This document shows positions 7,287 through 16,841 of a stretch of DNA of 64,000 bases, one piece after another (position 1 is the stretch's first letter; the number at the start of each line of letters is the position of its first letter). The DNA is from Salinimicrobium nanhaiense. GTDB taxonomy: Bacteria; Bacteroidota; Bacteroidia; Flavobacteriales; Flavobacteriaceae. Where the stretch lies: assembly GCA_012038135.1 (NCBI GenBank), contig JAAVJQ010000001.1, positions 124,001 through 188,000 on the forward strand, read 5' to 3'. The translations under genes were made by a program, and so were the position numbers. Below the pieces are notes generated by a model. It was not told the origin of the DNA. It ran no database searches and worked only from the letters and a program-made list of their open reading frames with translations.

Positions 7287-8636
7287 ATGTTTGAGAAGGT
7301 CTTTTATAGCCTATCTTTAAAAGATTATATTCTTACTATGGCCACAGGTGTAAAACGTCTGCTTCTTCTGCTTTTGACTTCCTTCCTGCTGGCTATAGCT
7401 GTTTGGAGCAGTTTTAATATCTATCAAAATTCATTAAGGCAGGGCGAGATAAAGAAAGATTACAGCACCATTAACAGCATTACTTACGGAATCTTATCTG
7501 TAAATACCTGGAAAGATCATCTCACGAACATGGTGATGAACCGCATTGATGAATTCGAATTTACCGAAGCCCAGGAAGATACCCTGGTAAAGCAGGTCGA
7601 GGGAATTCTCGATGCGGGATTGGATAAAGGAGAAGCTCTCATTGATCAAAAACAAAAAGGTGTAAAAGCAAAGCTTCGGAAGTTTGCCGTGAAAACCCTG
7701 GTGCCCGAAGAGAAAATAAGGGCGCTGGTTCCCGTCTTTGCACAAACCATGATAACGGAGATCCAAAAACCCGAAAATAAAGATGCTCTAAAATTTGTGA
7801 TCAAAAGCAAAATCCAGGAATATAGTGATATGACCCATGCGAACTCTGCAGCCGGCATAAAGCTGGTGGACTCTCTGCTTCAAAAATATGAAGTCAGCGA
7901 TCTCCAGGGTTTTAATAAAAAGAGTGCCGAACGGCTTATAGTGCTGGAGGAACAGACTTATTTTTATACTTATATCCTGCTGGGAATCATCCTGATCTTT
8001 TGCCTGCTATGGGCCCTCTTCCGGAATTTTACAAAGCTCCACACTCCTTTATTCATCGTTTCTGTACTGGTGGCACTTGTGGTGTTATTTTCAGGGATCA
8101 CTGCCCCAATGATCGAGATTGACGCACGGTTTCAACAAGTGAATTTTATGTTGATAGGTGAGAAAATTGTTTTTAAAGATCAGGTAATATTTTTTCAGAG
8201 TAAGAGTATTCTGGATGTAATATCCATTCTCTTTGGTACGGGAAAAGTCGATTCCTTTTTAGTGGGAATTTTAATCCTGGTCTTTAGCATCCTCTTTCCC
8301 GTTGCCAAGCTCGTTTCCACTCAGATCTTTCTAGGAGGAAGTGAACGGGTAAGAAAAAATAAGATCCTTAAATTCTTCACCTTCAAATCGGGCAAGTGGA
8401 GTATGGCAGATGTTTACGTGATTGCAATTTTTATGGCATATATAGGATTTCAGGGAATACTGGATAATCAATTGGCAAACCTGAATATGGCCAATGAATC
8501 CCTGGTGAGCATCTCTACCAACAAAACTTCCCTGCAACCTGGCTTTATAATTTTTATTGGATTTGTGCTGTTTAGCCTTTTTCTTTCCTCCATTCTTAAA
8601 TGGATCACCTCGAGGAAAAAGCTATCGGGAATTTAA
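7287..8636 (+). CDS. PqiA-like (paraquat-inducible protein A) membrane protein
   Basis: A 449-residue inner-membrane protein. One transmembrane helix (about 24-45) is followed by a large extracytoplasmic helical region (about 50-225), then at least five helices (about 226-248, 255-275, 320-343, 370-392, 418-440). The part from about 255 on, with FPVAKLVSTQIFL and FKSGKWSMADVYVIAIFMAYIG, matches the PqiA domain; PqiA works with MCE proteins in lipid transport between membranes. The large insert between helices 1 and 2 is not present in E. coli PqiA. The start at 7287 has no clear ribosome site; ATG at 7338 (MATGVKRLL) is an alternative. No pqiB/MCE gene is adjacent. Confidence 0.8.
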   Translation: MFEKVFYSLSLKDYILTMATGVKRLLLLLLTSFLLAIAVWSSFNIYQNSLRQGEIKKDYSTINSITYGILSVNTWKDHLTNMVMNRIDEFEFTEAQEDTLVKQVEGILDAGLDKGEALIDQKQKGVKAKLRKFAVKTLVPEEKIRALVPVFAQTMITEIQKPENKDALKFVIKSKIQEYSDMTHANSAAGIKLVDSLLQKYEVSDLQGFNKKSAERLIVLEEQTYFYTYILLGIILIFCLLWALFRNFTKLHTPLFIVSVLVALVVLFSGITAPMIEIDARFQQVNFMLIGEKIVFKDQVIFFQSKSILDVISILFGTGKVDSFLVGILILVFSILFPVAKLVSTQIFLGGSERVRKNKILKFFTFKSGKWSMADVYVIAIFMAYIGFQGILDNQLANLNMANESLVSISTNKTSLQPGFIIFIGFVLFSLFLSSILKWITSRKKLSGI

Positions 8637-8666
8637 ATTTTTTGAAGATATCCCGCTTGAAAGTAT

Positions 8667-8696
8667 TACAACTGCAGGTCCGGACCTAAAGTTGTA
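8667..8696. promoter_or_regulatory. Interrupted palindrome, possible operator or terminator
   Basis: TACAACT, a 3-base gap, the 10-bp palindrome GGTCCGGACC, another 3-base gap, then AGTTGTA: outer and inner arms are perfectly symmetric. It lies 30 bases after the PqiA-like gene and 65 before the oligopeptidase ATG. There is no T-tract, so a protein-binding site is as likely as a terminator. Confidence 0.4.
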
Positions 8697-8761
8697 GGAA
8701 ATTGGAAAAAAATTTGCAAATTAGCAGCAGTAACCTCCCCCGTATTCGAAATTCAATAATT

Positions 8762-10939
8762 ATGAAAAGAATTCATTTGTTATTTCTGAGCCTGTTTATC
8801 GGCTTTCAGAGCATTAATGCCCAGGTTGTTGTTCAAAAGGAAGTCTCGGCTTCCAATTATCCTCAACCTCCCGATGTCCTTCAGAAAGATTCCTTACTGG
8901 TTGCTCATGGCCACACCAGGAAAGATCCTTACTTCTGGATGCGATTAACAGATGAACAAAAGCTGGAGGAACGGCCCGACGAACAAACCCAAAGAGTACT
9001 GGATTATCTTAATGCTGAAAATGCCTATACTCAAAAAGTAATGGCAGATACCGAGGACTTGCAGCAAGAGCTTTACAAAGAGATCGTGGGCCGCATCAAA
9101 CAAACAGATGAATCTGTTCCTTATTTTAAAAATGGCTACTGGTACTACACCCGCTATGAAGAAGGTAAGGAATATCCCATCTATGCCAGGAAAAAGGGAA
9201 GTATGGATGCCAAGGAGGAGGTTTTGATCAACGCCAATGAAAGAGCAAAAGGACACGATTATTATGCAGTAAGTGGGCTCCAGGTAAGTCCCGACAATAA
9301 GATCCTTGCTTTTGGAGAGGATACCCTTAGCCGAAGAGTTTATCACATCCAGTTCCTGAACCTGGAAACGGGGGAGCTTTTGAATGATAAGCTGGAGAAT
9401 ACCACCGGTGGAGGTGCATGGGCAAATGATAATAAAACCTTTTTCTATACCACTAAAAATAAGGTTTCTCTTCTTTCAGAAAAAATCTACCGGCATACTT
9501 TAGGAGAAGATCACGCCAATAATGAGTTGGTGTACCATGAAAAAGATCCTTCTTTTTACATTGGAGTTGGTAAGTCAAAATCTGAAGAATATATTATCAT
9601 CTTCACCGGAAGCACCCTCACCAGCGATTATCACATCCTTAAAGCCGATAATCCAAATGGAGATTTCGTGCAATTCACTCCCAGGGAAGAAGGATTGGAA
9701 TACAGCATAGATCATTACGAGGATAAATTCTATGTGGTGACCAACCTGGATGCAAAGAATTTTAGGCTTATGGAAACTCCTGAAGATGCCACTGCTAAGA
9801 AAAACTGGAAAGAGGTAATTCCTCATCGCGAAAATGTACTCCTACAGGGAATCGAAGTTTTTGACAATTACCTGGTGATTAATGAGAGAGGCAATGCGTT
9901 GACTCAAATGCGCATCATTGATCAAAACACAAAAGATGAACATTATTTAAAATTCGAAGAACCGGCCTATGTGGCCTCCTTCTCAATGAATCCGGAATTC
10001 AATACCAACAAACTCCGTTATATGTATTCTTCCTTTACCACGCCTGTTTCCACCATAGAATACAATATGAAAACAGGCGAAAAAGACATTTTAAAGGTGC
10101 AGGAAGTGGTTGGGGGGCATGATCCTTCAGATTATGTGACCGAACGCTTCTTCGCAGAAGCCAGGGATGGTGTGAAGGTTCCCGTGACGGTAGTTTATAA
10201 AAAGACCACTAAAAAAAGTGCTGATACTCCGTTGCTGTTATACGCTTACGGTTCTTACGGCTCTTCAACAGATCCTTATTTTAACTCGGCCCGCCTGAGT
10301 CTGCTGGATCGGGGCTTTATTTTCGCCACTGCCCATGTGCGTGGCGGACAGGATATGGGACGGCAGTGGTATGAGGATGGGAAGATGTTCAAAAAGAAGA
10401 ATACCTTCACCGATTTTATAGATGTTGCCGACCACCTGATAGAAAATAACTACACCTCACCGGATCATCTCTATGCCCAGGGCGGCAGCGCGGGCGGATT
10501 ACTCATGGGAGCAGTAGTAAACATGGCTCCCGAAAAATTTAATGGGGTGATCGCCGGAGTTCCCTTTGTGGATGTGATTTCAACGATGATGGATGAAACC
10601 ATCCCGCTTACCACCAACGAGTTTGACGAGTGGGGAAATCCCAAGAACAAGGCCAGCTATGACTATATGTTGTCTTATTCGCCATATGATAATGTGACTG
10701 CACAGGAATATCCGCACATGCTGGTGACCACAGGGCTGTTCGATTCGCAGGTGCAGTACTGGGAACCGGCAAAATGGGTGGCCAAATTAAGAGATTACAA
10801 AACCGATGACAATCTGCTCCTACTGGATACTAACATGGAAGCGGGTCATGGTGGCGCCTCCGGAAGGTTTGAGCGCTATAAGGAAACAGCTTTGGAATAT
10901 GCCTTTCTCCTCAAGCTGGAAGGCATGACAGAAAACTGA
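8762..10939 (+). CDS. Secreted oligopeptidase B-like S9A peptidase
   Basis: The open frame extends upstream to a TTG at 8702, but ATG at 8762 gives a clean signal peptide (MKRIHLLFLSLFIGFQSINAQ), so I use it; product 725 residues. The N-terminal beta-propeller (about 40-450) is followed by the prolyl-oligopeptidase alpha/beta hydrolase domain. GGSAGG with the nucleophile Ser576, and later PLTTNEFDEWGNP, resemble oligopeptidase B (PtrB), which cleaves after Arg/Lys in short peptides, more than prolyl oligopeptidase (GGSNGG). A His near the C-terminus (AGHGGASGR) would complete the triad. Most PtrB enzymes are cytosolic, so export here, probably to the periplasm, is noteworthy but common in this phylum. 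Confidence 0.9.
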   Translation: MKRIHLLFLSLFIGFQSINAQVVVQKEVSASNYPQPPDVLQKDSLLVAHGHTRKDPYFWMRLTDEQKLEERPDEQTQRVLDYLNAENAYTQKVMADTEDLQQELYKEIVGRIKQTDESVPYFKNGYWYYTRYEEGKEYPIYARKKGSMDAKEEVLINANERAKGHDYYAVSGLQVSPDNKILAFGEDTLSRRVYHIQFLNLETGELLNDKLENTTGGGAWANDNKTFFYTTKNKVSLLSEKIYRHTLGEDHANNELVYHEKDPSFYIGVGKSKSEEYIIIFTGSTLTSDYHILKADNPNGDFVQFTPREEGLEYSIDHYEDKFYVVTNLDAKNFRLMETPEDATAKKNWKEVIPHRENVLLQGIEVFDNYLVINERGNALTQMRIIDQNTKDEHYLKFEEPAYVASFSMNPEFNTNKLRYMYSSFTTPVSTIEYNMKTGEKDILKVQEVVGGHDPSDYVTERFFAEARDGVKVPVTVVYKKTTKKSADTPLLLYAYGSYGSSTDPYFNSARLSLLDRGFIFATAHVRGGQDMGRQWYEDGKMFKKKNTFTDFIDVADHLIENNYTSPDHLYAQGGSAGGLLMGAVVNMAPEKFNGVIAGVPFVDVISTMMDETIPLTTNEFDEWGNPKNKASYDYMLSYSPYDNVTAQEYPHMLVTTGLFDSQVQYWEPAKWVAKLRDYKTDDNLLLLDTNMEAGHGGASGRFERYKETALEYAFLLKLEGMTEN

Positions 10940-10945
10940 TTTTAG

Positions 10946-10980
10946 AGTGGTTTCTGCGGAATCAATCTGCAGAGACCACT
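10946..10980 (+). terminator. Terminator hairpin overlapping the convergent gene's 3' end
   Basis: AGTGGTTTCTGC (10946-10957) pairs with GCAGAGACCACT (10969-10980) with one mismatch and an 11-base loop. It follows the oligopeptidase stop by 6 bases. Its loop and right arm also encode the last codons of the opposite-strand DUF5689 protein. Confidence 0.5.
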
Positions 10981-12359
10981 ATTTCATCCAGTTCATAAAC
11001 TCCATTGTAATAGGCCAGATCACTGCCGGTGTACCTGAAGGCGATGTATCCTTTTCCATCGACACAGGAAAGATCCACAAGGCCTGAAGAGAACCAGTCT
11101 CCAAAAAAGTCATTATTCTGCGCGATGTATGCTGCAGAAAGGATCTGCCATTCGGCACTTAGAAGACTTTCTTCAGTCCCATCCCAGTCGGTGGAGATAA
11201 GAACTTCCATAAAGCTTCCGTTTGCGAAACTGGTGGACGTTTTAAAGCTGAGGATTTCTCCTGTGTTTGTATTAAAATTCATTTGTGGGGTAATTAACCA
11301 GCTGATGCTTCTCACATCCCCGGATCCTGCAGGCCTCATCCGCACCGATCTGCCCAAAGAGGCATTGGCTCCGGTTGCAGTGTAAGCCTCCCAGGGCTTG
11401 GAACCTTCCTGAACAATATTCTTCCATCCCTTTCCAGCAACGGGTTTGTTATTCTTTTGGGAAATAAAATCATCTTCGAACAAGATCTTATTTCCCATTT
11501 TTGATGCCTTTCCGCAGTTGACTTCTTTAGGATCACACCTGTTCGAACTGCTGAATTGCACATCTGCAGGAGAATTGAGATAAATGGTATAAAAATCATC
11601 ATAGTAATCCCGGGTGAGAATCCCCTGAATACTTCCTGACCCCTGCGGCAGCTTCAGCATATTGAAATCTGCGTAGGTGCTGGTACTAAGAATGAATGGA
11701 AAATCTCCCGTACAGCTTTCCACCAGCCTTTCTCCGTCAAATTCATCGTTGTCCTGAGAAGCATAGGTAAATGGATTTTCGGGATTGGTAAGCAGCTTAT
11801 TGAACTGTACATTCCCGATCCTTACATAAAGATTCTCCAAACAGTCAGAAAAGTCGGCCGCCTGAATCAGCTTTGGCGTGATTTGAGCGACTTCGGAAGT
11901 TCTTGTGATGTGGAAAGGTATTCTTGACTGCGGAATATTCTCAATATTTTTACCATTAACCACTCCCAGTGCCGGAACTCCATGCGAACTCCCGAGGCTA
12001 AGGCCTTTAAGATTGATCTGCACCTTCCTTCCAAAATTAAAGAACTGATAATAGGAGGTCATGTTCAGTTTGATGATGATTCCCGCAAGGGGATCCTCTT
12101 TTTTATCCTGTACCACCAGCTCTTTATAAAAATTTCCTGCCTCGTCACTGGAAACCACGTACGCTTCCAGAATAAGATCTTTATCGAAAGTAAGAATCTC
12201 TTCAGGGTTTTGGTAGTAACGCCCCAGCACCGCATTAAGATCTGCGTTTAATATAGAGGATAAATCAGTTGCAGGATCTTGTTGAGGGATTGCAAATTCT
12301 TCTTCGGGAGAACAGGCTGCAAGAAACAGCAGGCTCAAAAATGGTAAAATCTTCTTCAT
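10962..12359 (-). CDS. DUF5689 / choice-of-anchor J lipoprotein
   Basis: A 465-residue lipoprotein (signal to LLFLAAC, lipidated Cys16). Residues about 45-265 form the DUF5689 region with OB-fold-like strands (KELVVQDKKEDPLAGIIIKL, GRKVQINLKGLSLG), an arrangement seen in nucleic-acid-binding OB domains. Residues about 285-465 look like a choice-of-anchor J / MAM-like beta-sandwich (ILFEDDF, SWLITPQMNFN, YIAFRYTGSD), typical of surface-exposed Bacteroidetes proteins. It starts 2 bases after the stop of the TonB receptor, so the two form a receptor/surface-lipoprotein pair comparable in layout to SusC/SusD. A role in binding the receptor's ligand is inferred; nucleic acid is my best guess because nucleases flank the pair. 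Confidence 0.85.
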   Translation of the reverse strand: MKKILPFLSLLFLAACSPEEEFAIPQQDPATDLSSILNADLNAVLGRYYQNPEEILTFDKDLILEAYVVSSDEAGNFYKELVVQDKKEDPLAGIIIKLNMTSYYQFFNFGRKVQINLKGLSLGSSHGVPALGVVNGKNIENIPQSRIPFHITRTSEVAQITPKLIQAADFSDCLENLYVRIGNVQFNKLLTNPENPFTYASQDNDEFDGERLVESCTGDFPFILSTSTYADFNMLKLPQGSGSIQGILTRDYYDDFYTIYLNSPADVQFSSSNRCDPKEVNCGKASKMGNKILFEDDFISQKNNKPVAGKGWKNIVQEGSKPWEAYTATGANASLGRSVRMRPAGSGDVRSISWLITPQMNFNTNTGEILSFKTSTSFANGSFMEVLISTDWDGTEESLLSAEWQILSAAYIAQNNDFFGDWFSSGLVDLSCVDGKGYIAFRYTGSDLAYYNGVYELDEIVVSAD

Positions 12360-12361
12360 CT

Positions 12362-15166
12362 TCAGAATCTATAATAAATGTGAGCATAGTATGTAGTGCC
12401 CGGGCCAAACCAGTATTTAGGCGCAAAAAGAGGCTTTTCCCTTTCAAAATCAATTTTCAGGAGCGTGTAATTCACATTACGAGACTGTTCATAACCGCCG
12501 GTTTTATATTCGGTATTGAGGACATTGTTAAGGCTGGCAAAAACGCCAACAAATCTGTTTTTGAGTCTCCAGGATTTTCCCCCTACCATATTCACCAGCA
12601 TGTAGCTGTCAAACTCTTCCTGCTGAAGCATTTTTGCAGCAGTTGCTTCGTCATAAGCCAGCAGCGGTAGCCCGTCCCTGTCTGTATAAAAATTTCTGGT
12701 GCGGGTAAGCGGTGCGATATCTACAAAAGCTTTGGAAAAGAAATTAGCCGATGCCGAAATCCACCAGTAAGCCGGATCCCTATATTCAAATCCAATCTGT
12801 GCCGCCTGCTGCGGACCACCCGGAAGCCTGTAGTCTTTAATACCGGAAGTCCCTATCTCCCGTACTTCGGCAAAATCATCTGAAGTTAAATAAAGCTCCG
12901 GATTGGAACTGTAAATATATTCTCCCAGAGAGCCTGCTGTTTTTATCTTCAAAGTAGAAGTTATTGGCACCTCCAGTCCAAATTCTACTCCCATATGCCT
13001 CTTATCAATACCGGTGAGCACTTCCTGTACAAAAGCAGTAGTTGCATCCCTACCTGCGCCCGAGAGTCCCTCGGCGTAATAAAAAGAGATCTCTGTAGCA
13101 TCTTCAAAAATGCCATAAAAGCCGGTGATTCTTCCCCTGGCAACCGGAGTTCGAACAATATAACCTGCATCTACTGTAAGAACCTGTTCGTTCTTCAGAT
13201 TCCTTACCACATCATTGTTTTGCCGGGTATTTGAAAAAGAATTCCGTAAAGTGGGCGGCTTTGTGAGATGTGCTGCATTGAAATTAAGTAGATGTCTCCC
13301 GTTGATCTTATAGGTGACTCCGGATTTAATTCCGTAGTTCCCAAAGATCTGTTCTTTGCTTTCACCAAGGGAATTATCAGGAAAGTTCCCGTTTTGAAAA
13401 AGTCCAATCCTTTGGTAAGAAGTACCTGAAGCCTCTCCTGCTATATAGCCGTCCACTCGTTTGGTGCTAAATTCTGCCTGAAGGAATCCACCGCCATTGG
13501 TGGCGGTAAGTTCATAATGGTATTTAAAAATGTCATTTCCGGTTACTAATCTGTTAGGCTGCTGAAGATCATTTTGAGCGGAAGACCCGGTCGAAAATGC
13601 ATCCACATCCAAAAAATAAGGCGCTCCAAAAAGGTCTAAAACCGAAGCGAAATTTTCGCTTTTTAAATGTCTTAGGTGAACCGCACCATTTAGAGAGACC
13701 CGGCTGCTCCAATTGTACCTGAAAATTGAATTTCCCGAAAGCTGTTGATCATCTGTCCTGTCTTCATAAAGGGCATAGATTGCATTCCCACCCGCGGCTG
13801 CAGATGTTTGGTTCGCAAGATAAAGACTCTCCCAGTTTAGCTGCCCGTCCTGGATAAAATCCTGTTCTGCCAGATAAGCCGATCGATAATCGGGATCATC
13901 CTGAAATCGGAGAAAGTAAGAAGGGAGTTTCTGGTAGTAAGCAGGATCTGGATTGCTGCCCCCGCCAATAAATATTGTTTCCCCGTCGTTGTCGGTATAA
14001 ATACTGCTCCCGCCATAATCGATCCTGCTGTTTCCTGTCTTTCCAAATTGAAAAGCCAAATTTGTATTAAGCTTTAGTTTTTCACTAATGTTCCAGTAAT
14101 GATTGAACATTAAAACCGGCTCCTCCACTTCCCTCACTCTTGAGCTTCTTATCTCCCCATTCTGGTAACCCCAATAGGAATTATAACTGTTGCCACGCAA
14201 TTCATAGATCTCCTGTGTATTGGGAGAATTCTTGCCCCTGCGGTTCGGAGTATAAAATCCGGTGAAGTTTAGGCTATGGCTATCGTTGAATTTCTTTTCT
14301 ACGGAAGCAAAAAAGGAATTTGCATCATATAATGTTCCGTCAATAAAGCTTTCTTCGGCAAATCTTCTTGCAACCGAAAAAGAATAGGCCCAGCCGGAAG
14401 GAAGGAGTCCGCTATGATAGCTGCCCTTAGCCCTGCCTGTGTAGGAACGGTTGGCAACGGCATAGGAAAACTTTCCGCCATGTGCATATTGCGAAGCTCT
14501 CATGATGATATTCGTATTGCCGGCGGGTCCACCAAAGGAAACTTCTGAAGGGGAAGTGCCCATTGTAAAAACCTGGTTTCTCTGAACATCGTTAAGTCCG
14601 CCCCAATTGCTCCACAAGGGTCTGCCATTAAAGAACTTATTCATTTCTACCCCGTTAATGAGCACTTTACTCCACTCACTGTCATAGCCACGCGGCCGGA
14701 AAAAGGTGGAACTAAAATCAAAAGCGGCTGCATTGAGAAAAACATCTTTTGATGCCTGCAGCAATCCGGCCACATTTGCAAAACTTCCGTCTTCCTCGTC
14801 CAGCTCATGATCTTCAAGGCTGATGATATTATTTTGCTGCTGCATTTCAGGTAGGTCGGGCTTCAGAAAGATCAATCCGAGATCTATAGGTTCAGAAGCA
14901 AATCTTACCGGAAAATGCTTGTCAAAAAAAGAATTTTTGGAAAGTGTTATTACCGCCTCCCCTTGAGGAAGGCCTTCAGAAATATTAAAAATTCCTTCAG
15001 CGTCTGAATACCTTTGAGTGATAGTTCCTGAAATGAGCACGGCGACCCCCGGAACTGGTTTACCCGAAAGCTCATCGACGATCTTTCCGGAAACCGACTG
15101 CCCGAAAGCAGTGGCTGAAAAAAATAAAAAAACAGGAAATTTCCTCCCGAAAGAAATTATACTCAT
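12362..15166 (-). CDS. TonB-dependent receptor, nuclease-linked (module 1)
   Basis: A 934-residue outer-membrane receptor: signal peptide to about residue 22 (FSATAFGQ), carboxypeptidase-regulatory-like domain (about 24-105, VSGKIVDELSGKPVPGVAVL), plug (about 125-235, with VLINGVEMN and the GGPAGNTNI segment) and a 22-strand barrel ending in Phe (YYAHIYYRF). No typical EEVVV TonB-box is seen between the first domain and plug. It shares a distinctive barrel block (EIYEL...WGYQNGE...NHYWNISE) with the receptor at 20.3-22.8 kb, so the two are paralogs. Such receptors import large ligands using TonB energy. The downstream DUF5689 lipoprotein and the divergent secreted EEP nuclease suggest DNA- or nucleotide-derived ligands; this is inference. 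Confidence 0.9.
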   Translation of the reverse strand: MSIISFGRKFPVFLFFSATAFGQSVSGKIVDELSGKPVPGVAVLISGTITQRYSDAEGIFNISEGLPQGEAVITLSKNSFFDKHFPVRFASEPIDLGLIFLKPDLPEMQQQNNIISLEDHELDEEDGSFANVAGLLQASKDVFLNAAAFDFSSTFFRPRGYDSEWSKVLINGVEMNKFFNGRPLWSNWGGLNDVQRNQVFTMGTSPSEVSFGGPAGNTNIIMRASQYAHGGKFSYAVANRSYTGRAKGSYHSGLLPSGWAYSFSVARRFAEESFIDGTLYDANSFFASVEKKFNDSHSLNFTGFYTPNRRGKNSPNTQEIYELRGNSYNSYWGYQNGEIRSSRVREVEEPVLMFNHYWNISEKLKLNTNLAFQFGKTGNSRIDYGGSSIYTDNDGETIFIGGGSNPDPAYYQKLPSYFLRFQDDPDYRSAYLAEQDFIQDGQLNWESLYLANQTSAAAGGNAIYALYEDRTDDQQLSGNSIFRYNWSSRVSLNGAVHLRHLKSENFASVLDLFGAPYFLDVDAFSTGSSAQNDLQQPNRLVTGNDIFKYHYELTATNGGGFLQAEFSTKRVDGYIAGEASGTSYQRIGLFQNGNFPDNSLGESKEQIFGNYGIKSGVTYKINGRHLLNFNAAHLTKPPTLRNSFSNTRQNNDVVRNLKNEQVLTVDAGYIVRTPVARGRITGFYGIFEDATEISFYYAEGLSGAGRDATTAFVQEVLTGIDKRHMGVEFGLEVPITSTLKIKTAGSLGEYIYSSNPELYLTSDDFAEVREIGTSGIKDYRLPGGPQQAAQIGFEYRDPAYWWISASANFFSKAFVDIAPLTRTRNFYTDRDGLPLLAYDEATAAKMLQQEEFDSYMLVNMVGGKSWRLKNRFVGVFASLNNVLNTEYKTGGYEQSRNVNYTLLKIDFEREKPLFAPKYWFGPGTTYYAHIYYRF

Positions 15167-15261
15167 AACAGTCTAGCGGGGAGCCATTTAAGGCGGCAAT
15201 AATATAAAAATTATTCTATATTTAATATGTGCAGCAGCATATTTAACTAAATAATATTCAG

Positions 15262-16323
15262 GTGATTATAAAAAGATATTTTTTGCTCCTTTTTTGTTCT
15301 ATTCTCTGGAGTTCCCATTTGGCTTTAGGTCAGGAAAAGCGGGATTATGAGGTGGTGAGTGTTGCGTTTTACAATCTCGAAAACCTTTTTGACTCGCACG
15401 ATGATCCGAATATTTTTGATGACGATCGCACCCCAACCGGAAAGGATAAATGGACAGAAGAGCTGTATAGAAAAAAGTTGGAAAACATGGCTTCTGCGAT
15501 CCACGAGATTGGCAGGGAACAAACCAATGCTCCTCCCGCCTTACTGGGAGTATCTGAAGTTGAAAACAGGCAGGTCCTGGAGGACCTGATAGAAACACCA
15601 CTTTTAGCAGCTTATAATTATGGCATCATTCACTTTGATTCGCCCGATGAAAGAGGTATAGATGTTGCCTTACTGTATCAAAAGACATTTTTTATCCCTT
15701 TACACTGGTCCAGCCATGAACTTGTGCTTTACGATCCTAAAATCCCTTCCAAAAGAGATTTTACCAGAGATCAGTTACTAGTCACCGGACTTTTAAAAGG
15801 AGAAGAAATACATGTGATGGTAAACCATTGGCCGTCACGAAGCGGGGGAGAGAAACTAAGCAGCCATAAACGTGAAAATGCAGCGCGGTTAACCCGGAAA
15901 ATTGCAGATTCTCTTTATAAGATTAATCCCTATGCAAACATCATTGCTATGGGGGATTTTAATGACGATCCAATTAATAAAAGCCTCTCTGTAATTCTGG
16001 GAGCAAAATCCAATAGGGATAAATTGGAAATAAGGGATTTTTACAATCCCTATGCTTCAATCTTCAGGAGCGGAGCAGGAAGTTCGGCATATCGGGATAC
16101 ATGGAACCTCTTTGACCAGATCCTTGTCTCAAAATCCCTGACAGAAAAAAACCCTGAAAAATTATCATTTTTCAGGGCATTCATTTTTGACGATCCTTTT
16201 TTGATCACCCGGGAAGGGCAATATAAAGGATATCCATTCCGTAGTTTTGGCAGCACGGGCTTCACAGGAGGCTACAGCGACCATTTCCCGGTCTATATTC
16301 TCTTAATTAGAACAATCCTTTAG
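15262..16323 (+). CDS. Secreted endonuclease/exonuclease/phosphatase (EEP) family nuclease
   Basis: A 353-residue exported protein starting with GTG (signal peptide to about LALGQ24). It carries the EEP/DNase I-fold catalytic set: FYNLENLFD (metal-site Asn), LLGVSEVEN (Glu), DERGIDVALLY, VNHWPSR (His), MGDFNDDP (Asp/Asn) and the C-terminal YSDHFPV (Asp-His). These residues support Mg-dependent phosphodiester cleavage; nuclease is the likely activity, although phosphatase or phospholipase activity occurs in the superfamily. The final residue region ends without an anchor, so the protein is probably periplasmic or secreted. It is divergent from the TonB receptor/DUF5689 pair, sharing a 95-base intergenic region. 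Its stop overlaps the convergent gene's stop by 4 bases (TTAG). Confidence 0.88.
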   Translation: MIIKRYFLLLFCSILWSSHLALGQEKRDYEVVSVAFYNLENLFDSHDDPNIFDDDRTPTGKDKWTEELYRKKLENMASAIHEIGREQTNAPPALLGVSEVENRQVLEDLIETPLLAAYNYGIIHFDSPDERGIDVALLYQKTFFIPLHWSSHELVLYDPKIPSKRDFTRDQLLVTGLLKGEEIHVMVNHWPSRSGGEKLSSHKRENAARLTRKIADSLYKINPYANIIAMGDFNDDPINKSLSVILGAKSNRDKLEIRDFYNPYASIFRSGAGSSAYRDTWNLFDQILVSKSLTEKNPEKLSFFRAFIFDDPFLITREGQYKGYPFRSFGSTGFTGGYSDHFPVYILLIRTIL

Positions 16324-16757
16324 AACCATGAACTCCATGGTATTCTGGACAACATAAAGATAAGGGCGAGGGTATAAAATATCGCCAGTGTCTTGAACTT
16401 TGGTCTTGAGGTAAGCTTCTTCTTATGTTTAGAGTAACCCACAGTGATAAGGATCACTGAAATTATCATGATCAGTGGGTGTTCAACCAGATAAAGACGC
16501 AATGTTGAATCTTTCATAACACCACCCATACCTACTTCTCCAAAAGCCTTAAACCAGGGCGCTACAAAATATAGTACAATTCCAATAAGCAGCTGAATAT
16601 GGGAAACGATCAAGGTAAAAAGCGCCAGCCTAAAATCGGTCGCTCCATAGTCTTTTTTGCTGGTTAGCCCCACAAGGGAAAGGATTACTGATATAATTAG
16701 AACCAGGAGGACCAAATATGCCCACCAGGAATGAATGAATTGAATTGTTTCGTACAT
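16320..16757 (-). CDS. Four-helix membrane protein, possibly cytochrome b-like
   Basis: A 145-residue protein of four predicted transmembrane helices (about 12-32, 43-66, 90-108, 121-139). Histidines at 9, 53 and 93 lie at or near helix ends and could ligate haem, in line with the 'cytochrome B' label often given to small four-helix Bacteroidetes proteins of this kind; the evidence is weak. It has a terminator hairpin upstream (belonging to the preceding gene) and no obvious operon partner. Function unknown. Confidence 0.7.
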   Translation of the reverse strand: MYETIQFIHSWWAYLVLLVLIISVILSLVGLTSKKDYGATDFRLALFTLIVSHIQLLIGIVLYFVAPWFKAFGEVGMGGVMKDSTLRLYLVEHPLIMIISVILITVGYSKHKKKLTSRPKFKTLAIFYTLALIFMLSRIPWSSWF

Positions 16758-16794
16758 AATTGTTGGTTTTAGGGTAAAGATATGTTTTTTGCAT

Positions 16795-16828
16795 AAAAAA
16801 ACCGCCCCGGTAAAGGAGCGGTTTTTTT
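16795..16828 (-). terminator. Intrinsic terminator after the endonuclease I lipoprotein
   Basis: On the minus strand an AAAAAAACCGCTCC / GGGGCGGTTTTTTT hairpin (one mismatch, 6-base loop) begins 14 bases after the stop at 16842 and ends in a T-run. A/T tracts on both sides would let it work in either direction. Confidence 0.8.
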
Positions 16829-16841
16829 TATGCTACAGCAG

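Noticed and set aside
8702..8761. Extended N-terminus of the oligopeptidase starting at TTG
   Set aside because: ATG at 8762 gives a clean signal peptide; the extension is polar and would bury it.
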